Assembly (NCBI RefSeq): GCF_017985075.1
Contig: NZ_JAGNYF010000001.1
Coordinates: 90,724 to 154,723, forward strand
Source of the DNA: Flavobacterium sp.
GTDB taxonomy: Bacteria; Bacteroidota; Bacteroidia; Flavobacteriales; Flavobacteriaceae
Length of the DNA stretch: 64,000 nt
Reading direction: 5' to 3'
Position numbers and translations under genes: made by a program. This document shows, piece by piece, positions 61,214-64,000 of this stretch (its first letter is position 1; each line of letters starts with the position of its first letter). The notes below the pieces were generated by a model, which ran no database searches, was not told the origin of the DNA, and saw nothing but the letters and a program-made list of their open reading frames with translations.

Positions 61214-61768
61214 ATGAATATACTAAATATAATAGATTTTAAGACGCCTGTATTACTTTTTTTAAAAGTAATATCAATTATGTTAGTGGTTAATTTAATA
61301 TATGAAATAGCATTATTTTTTTTTGAACCGGAAATAGTTCAATACCTATTTGTTTGGAATCCAATTTTATGCGGTTTTATACATTCTAGTCCATCACATT
61401 TTTTTTACAATATTTTATTATTATTTATATTATTCCTACCTAAAATTAATTATGCAATAGGATTAAAAAAAGTTATTTGTTATATAATCTTAATTTCATT
61501 GATTTGTTTCCCGTTTATAGCTCTTAGAATATCTTTACCATTTGTTGGTGTTTCAGGATTTTACTTTTTTTTACTTACAAATTACATCTTATCAATTGAA
61601 AAATATAAATTAGGAATTAGAATTCTTTTTGGAATATTTATGTTTAGTGAAATAGGGTTAATGGGAAATAATGATACAGTTTCACATTTGTGTCATGTTG
61701 TTGGGTTTTTAATAGCAAGCACCATATATTTTAAAAAAAACATTAATTTTGAAAAAACATTAATTTAA
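61214..61768 (+). CDS. Rhomboid-like intramembrane serine protease
   Basis: The 184-residue protein has about six hydrophobic segments. Rhomboid signatures are HSSPSHFFYN (about 54-63), GVSG with the candidate Ser114 and a distal His in VSHLCHVVGF (about 156-165). A Ser-His dyad within the membrane is the rhomboid mechanism. It follows AAA+ copy 2 after 16 bp. It may release a membrane protein, possibly as the effector of the module. Confidence 0.72.
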   Translation: MNILNIIDFKTPVLLFLKVISIMLVVNLIYEIALFFFEPEIVQYLFVWNPILCGFIHSSPSHFFYNILLLFILFLPKINYAIGLKKVICYIILISLICFPFIALRISLPFVGVSGFYFFLLTNYILSIEKYKLGIRILFGIFMFSEIGLMGNNDTVSHLCHVVGFLIASTIYFKKNINFEKTLI

Positions 61769-61787
61769 ATAATTATTAAAGAAAAAT

Positions 61788-62411
61788 ATGAATAACGAAC
61801 AAATAAATTTTATAAGTACACAATTTACTAAATTAGAAAATCTTGAATTAACTGATAAAAATTTGAATTCATTTTTATTAAATTTAGAAAATCAAATTTT
61901 AGATATTAATACTTGTATTGAGAATGAAATACAATATTGGGTCAACCCAATTAGATTAATCATATTGAGTGAAGCACCATTGTCGTTCAATAAATTTTTT
62001 TATAATACACAAGGTAATTTTTTGCAAGGACTTATGAATTATTATAATTCAACAGTTTTAAATTTTAAACCAGTTTTAAGAGAAAATGGTATTTTTGTGT
62101 TAGACGTATACCGTTTTCCAATTAAAACTGGATATTATGACAATAATGTAGGGAATAATATATTGTTTGAAACGGATTACTTAAATAGTAGATTTGAACA
62201 TTTGAGAAATATTGGATTAATTAATGAACATACTAGAATTGTTTTTAGGTATAAAAAACTTTTTAGGAGAAATTATATTTTAAATAATGAGAATGTTGTT
62301 AATAATTATATTAAAAATATTAATAATGAACCAATTAGTTTGTATGCAAATGGAGAATACGGTGTTCCAATAATATCCCAGGAAGTAATCGATTTTTTAG
62401 AAACTAATTAA
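61788..62411 (+). CDS. Hypothetical protein of the AAA+ copy 2 operon
   Basis: The 207-residue soluble protein has IRLIILSEAPLSFNKFFYNTQ, which slightly resembles uracil-DNA-glycosylase family starts (G-E-A-P-G), but no second motif supports this. It lies 19 bp after the rhomboid gene and 12 bp before the next. Confidence 0.5.
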   Translation: MNNEQINFISTQFTKLENLELTDKNLNSFLLNLENQILDINTCIENEIQYWVNPIRLIILSEAPLSFNKFFYNTQGNFLQGLMNYYNSTVLNFKPVLRENGIFVLDVYRFPIKTGYYDNNVGNNILFETDYLNSRFEHLRNIGLINEHTRIVFRYKKLFRRNYILNNENVVNNYIKNINNEPISLYANGEYGVPIISQEVIDFLETN

Positions 62412-62423
62412 AATTAACACCAT

Positions 62424-63125
62424 ATGTTCGATACAATAATTACTGAGGATATTTCTACTAAAACTACTTTTTTTTATCCTTGTTCAGGTATGGATGTTCA
62501 GTCAATAATTCAATTATTGGATGAGGAAATTAATTTAAATATTGAAAATTTTATTCTTGTAGATTTAAATATGGACTATGATATGATTCAAAATAATCTT
62601 GAATTAACAGGTTATTTTGGGTTAGAAAGGGAGTTTAGTTTTTTTGATAATAAATTAGGTCTATATGGTATAAGAATTATAGATAAAATTCAATACGACC
62701 TTGATGAAATTGAAAAATTTATTGGGGATGAATTGAAAGAGTACAAAACAATATCAAGGTTTAATGATTTAGTTGGAATGGTAGTTGAACCAAAAGCAAT
62801 AAGATATCAGCTAACATATAATTCACATGAATTTACACTTTATTTAATTCATTATGAAGCTACTGTTATTTCAGAAAAAATTAGTTTAATTAAAAACCTA
62901 TGCTTTGGTTTAATTTTAGTGCACCATGTTAATGGAGCATATTTAGATGATTTTTTTATGAGTAAAATGGAATCATTAAAACCTTTGTTTTTATTTAGTC
63001 AACAAAATCCAGATAGATTTTTCACGAATTACAAAATGGTTAATAACAATATGAATCTATATTCAAAAGACCCTTTATTAGCAATAAAAACTTTAAGAGT
63101 AAAAAACGCGCTTAAATTTATTTAA
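62424..63125 (+). CDS. Hypothetical protein at the end of the operon
   Basis: The 233-residue protein is soluble with mixed alpha/beta segments and no recognised family. It is the last gene of the operon, 12 bp after its neighbour. A gap of about 640 bp up to the next chromosomal gene holds a small ORF, two terminators and the right end of the island. Confidence 0.5.
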   Translation: MFDTIITEDISTKTTFFYPCSGMDVQSIIQLLDEEINLNIENFILVDLNMDYDMIQNNLELTGYFGLEREFSFFDNKLGLYGIRIIDKIQYDLDEIEKFIGDELKEYKTISRFNDLVGMVVEPKAIRYQLTYNSHEFTLYLIHYEATVISEKISLIKNLCFGLILVHHVNGAYLDDFFMSKMESLKPLFLFSQQNPDRFFTNYKMVNNNMNLYSKDPLLAIKTLRVKNALKFI

Positions 63126-63190
63126 TTTAAAAATTTCAAGTAAATTAAATAAATCAAAGTGCGGTTTATAAGTGAAAATGTGGTGATCCT

Positions 63191-63355
63191 ATGGCACCAA
63201 TTTCAATTTTAATAAATTTATCTGGAATAGGAACCTTGTTTCTTATAACTAAATTTTATAAATATTGTTATTTATGTTATATAATTTTGGGGTTATCTTA
63301 TTTTTCATTTGAAACTTTCAAACAGTATTTCGATTTATTAATTAAAAAGTTTTGA
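63191..63355 (+). CDS. Small membrane protein, hypothetical
   Basis: The 54-residue ORF has hydrophobic stretches (ISILINLSGIGTLFLITKFY and YCYLCYIILGLSYF), like the other small membrane proteins of the island. It is too short for routine callers. It has an ATG and a normal stop but no visible promoter, so confidence is limited. Confidence 0.4.
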   Translation: MAPISILINLSGIGTLFLITKFYKYCYLCYIILGLSYFSFETFKQYFDLLIKKF

Positions 63356-63525
63356 TTATCTTTTGTTTTTATAAACCTAACAAAATAAGTTCAATTTGTT
63401 GTTTTTGAATCATTTTTGTAAAATATTTCATTGTTGCTGCCTTGCTTTTCTAATATTATCAAAAAGCTCTAATTCTTCAAAAAGACAGTGAGATTTTTCA
63501 CTTGATATGGGTATTTTTATGAACC

Positions 63526-63557
63526 AAAAACCTCTAAAGAAATTTAGAGGTTTTTTT
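63526..63557 (+). terminator. Terminator inside the right island end
   Basis: AAAAACCTCTAAA and its complement pair over 13 bp around GAAA, followed by T7. Strong and probably bidirectional. Confidence 0.85.
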
Positions 63558-63624
63558 GCTTTCATAAAACATCAAAAACTGCTCATAATCTTTATGTAAA
63601 TTGTTCGAGATGCTGTCTGACAAG

Positions 63625-63631
63625 GCTACTA
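63625..63631. other. Candidate right attachment core (attR)
   Basis: GCTACTA is repeated from the tRNA 3' end (17764-17770). It is followed by AAGC-type terminator DNA, which could be the original tRNA-fMet terminator. GTTCGAG lies about 16 bp upstream, as in the T loop of the tRNA. Confidence 0.45.
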
Positions 63632-63633
63632 GA

Positions 63634-63662
63634 AAGCTTCACAGAAATGTGAGGCTTTTTTT
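63634..63662 (+). terminator. Terminator outside the right island end
   Basis: AAGCTTCACA and TGTGAGGCTT pair over 10 bp (one G-U) around GAAA, followed by T6. It is likely the original terminator of the tRNA-fMet transcript. Confidence 0.8.
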
Positions 63663-63739
63663 ATGTAATTAATTCAATAATAAATGATTATGTTTTTGCG
63701 TTGTTTCGATTTTTCTTGTGTAATTAAAGAATAAATCAC

Positions 63740-63747
63740 TATTTTTG
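63740..63747 (+). promoter_or_regulatory. -7 box before the J-domain gene
   Basis: TATTTTTG followed by C matches TAnnTTTG, 21 bp before the ATG at 63769. Confidence 0.55.
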
Positions 63748-63768
63748 CACTTTTATTTTCAAAATTAT

Positions 63769-64000
63769 ATGACTACACAGAAAATTATTGGGTACAGAAA
63801 GTTACTTAATGTTACCAGAGATGCAACATTAAAAGAATTAAAAACAATATATAGAAATAGCATGAAGGAAGACCATCCTGATACTATTGCAGATCCAGTT
63901 GAACGTTTAGCAGCTGAAGAAAGAAGTAAAAACATTATTGAAGCCTACCACTTTTTAGTAAGTATCGCTCCAGAAACAAGAGAGAAAGTAAAGGCAGAAT
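63769..64000 (+). CDS. J-domain (KTSC-type) protein, 5' part only
   Basis: The first 77 residues form a DnaJ-like domain (YRKLLNVTRDATLKELKTIY, with the HPD tripeptide in MKEDHPDTIAD). In Flavobacterium this start continues in a KTSC-domain protein, which recruits a chaperone or binds RNA-linked substrates. The C-terminal part is outside the window. It marks the return to ordinary chromosome. Confidence 0.8.
   Translation, partial: MTTQKIIGYRKLLNVTRDATLKELKTIYRNSMKEDHPDTIADPVERLAAEERSKNIIEAYHFLVSIAPETREKVKAE

Larger units (their letters stand above)
17764..63631. mobile_element. Putative integrated genomic island (about 45.9 kb) at the tRNA-fMet 3' end
   Basis: The left end is the 3' end of tRNA-fMet with a large serine recombinase directly inside it. 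GCTACTA occurs there (17764-17770) and again at 63625-63631. At the right copy it is followed by a tRNA-style terminator and a chromosomal J-domain gene. GTTCGAG of the tRNA T loop is also echoed near the right end (63603-63609). All genes between are accessory (regulators, AAA+ ATPases, nucleases, membrane proteins). The simplest reading is insertion between the tRNA and its original terminator. No conjugation or phage structural genes are seen, so it is not clearly an ICE or prophage. The right end is the less certain one. Confidence 0.6.

Noticed and set aside
17764-63631. Interpretation of the island as a prophage or conjugative element
   Set aside because: No capsid, tail, portal, relaxase or Tra-like proteins were seen; only the recombinase and cargo genes support mobility.

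Overview
The window comes from an AT-rich member of the Bacteroidota, most likely a Flavobacterium or close relative. The evidence is a gldK-gldL-gldM-gldN type IX secretion/gliding cluster, a protein with a C-terminal type IX sorting domain, Bacteroidota-style promoters (TTTG, a gap of about 19-21, then TAnnTTTG) before many genes, and no clear Shine-Dalgarno sequences.

Positions 1-17767 and 63634-64000 look like ordinary chromosome. On the minus strand lie gldKLMN, an arginase-fold protein that has lost its metal ligands, and topA. On the plus strand lie a secreted leucine-rich-repeat protein, miaB, a sigma-54-type activator, lptE, a TPR-like protein, secG, groS-groL and an initiator tRNA-Met. 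Beyond the island the chromosome resumes with a J-domain (KTSC-type) gene.

Between these sits a putative integrated island of about 45.9 kb (about 17764-63631). A large serine recombinase reads antisense into the tRNA at the left end, and a 7-bp sequence, GCTACTA, occurs at both ends. The recombinase end carries a MerR-like regulator, small genes, a DUF2130 protein and a winged-helix AAA+ ATPase. That ATPase has a tRNA-like RNA in its leader and a divergent WYL regulator. A glycosylase-like gene and a Cas4-like nuclease gene broken by a frameshift follow.

The centre of the island is two convergent operons whose stop codons are 10 bp apart. The plus operon (28427-42269) encodes a DUF481-like outer-membrane protein, two membrane proteins, a small protein, a 1378-residue protein (zinc ribbon, HEPN-like motif, STAND ATPase, TPR repeats), an LRR protein, a MoxR-type AAA+ ATPase and a metallopeptidase-like/vWA protein. 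The minus operon (51109-42280) encodes envelope proteins: DUF4407, a DUF4407-like paralogue, a TM-OmpA protein, a TM-transglutaminase protein, a DUF350 protein and small partners. I infer one sensor/ATPase/envelope machine, probably for conflict or defence. The system is a hypothesis, while the domains are visible.

To the right (51-57 kb) is a small regulon defined by five copies of a 15-bp palindrome, AGACnAAnTnTGTCT. The palindromes lie 10 bp (once 11) upstream of TAnnTTTG boxes, often serving both divergent directions. The regulon includes a DUF2779 nuclease, a PD-(D/E)XK protein, a HAD phosphatase, small two-helix membrane proteins and an HTH protein that may be the regulator. It may also drive the minus operon. 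The island ends with a second WYL regulator and a second AAA+ ATPase operon that includes a rhomboid-like protein, a paralogous counterpart of the module at the left end.
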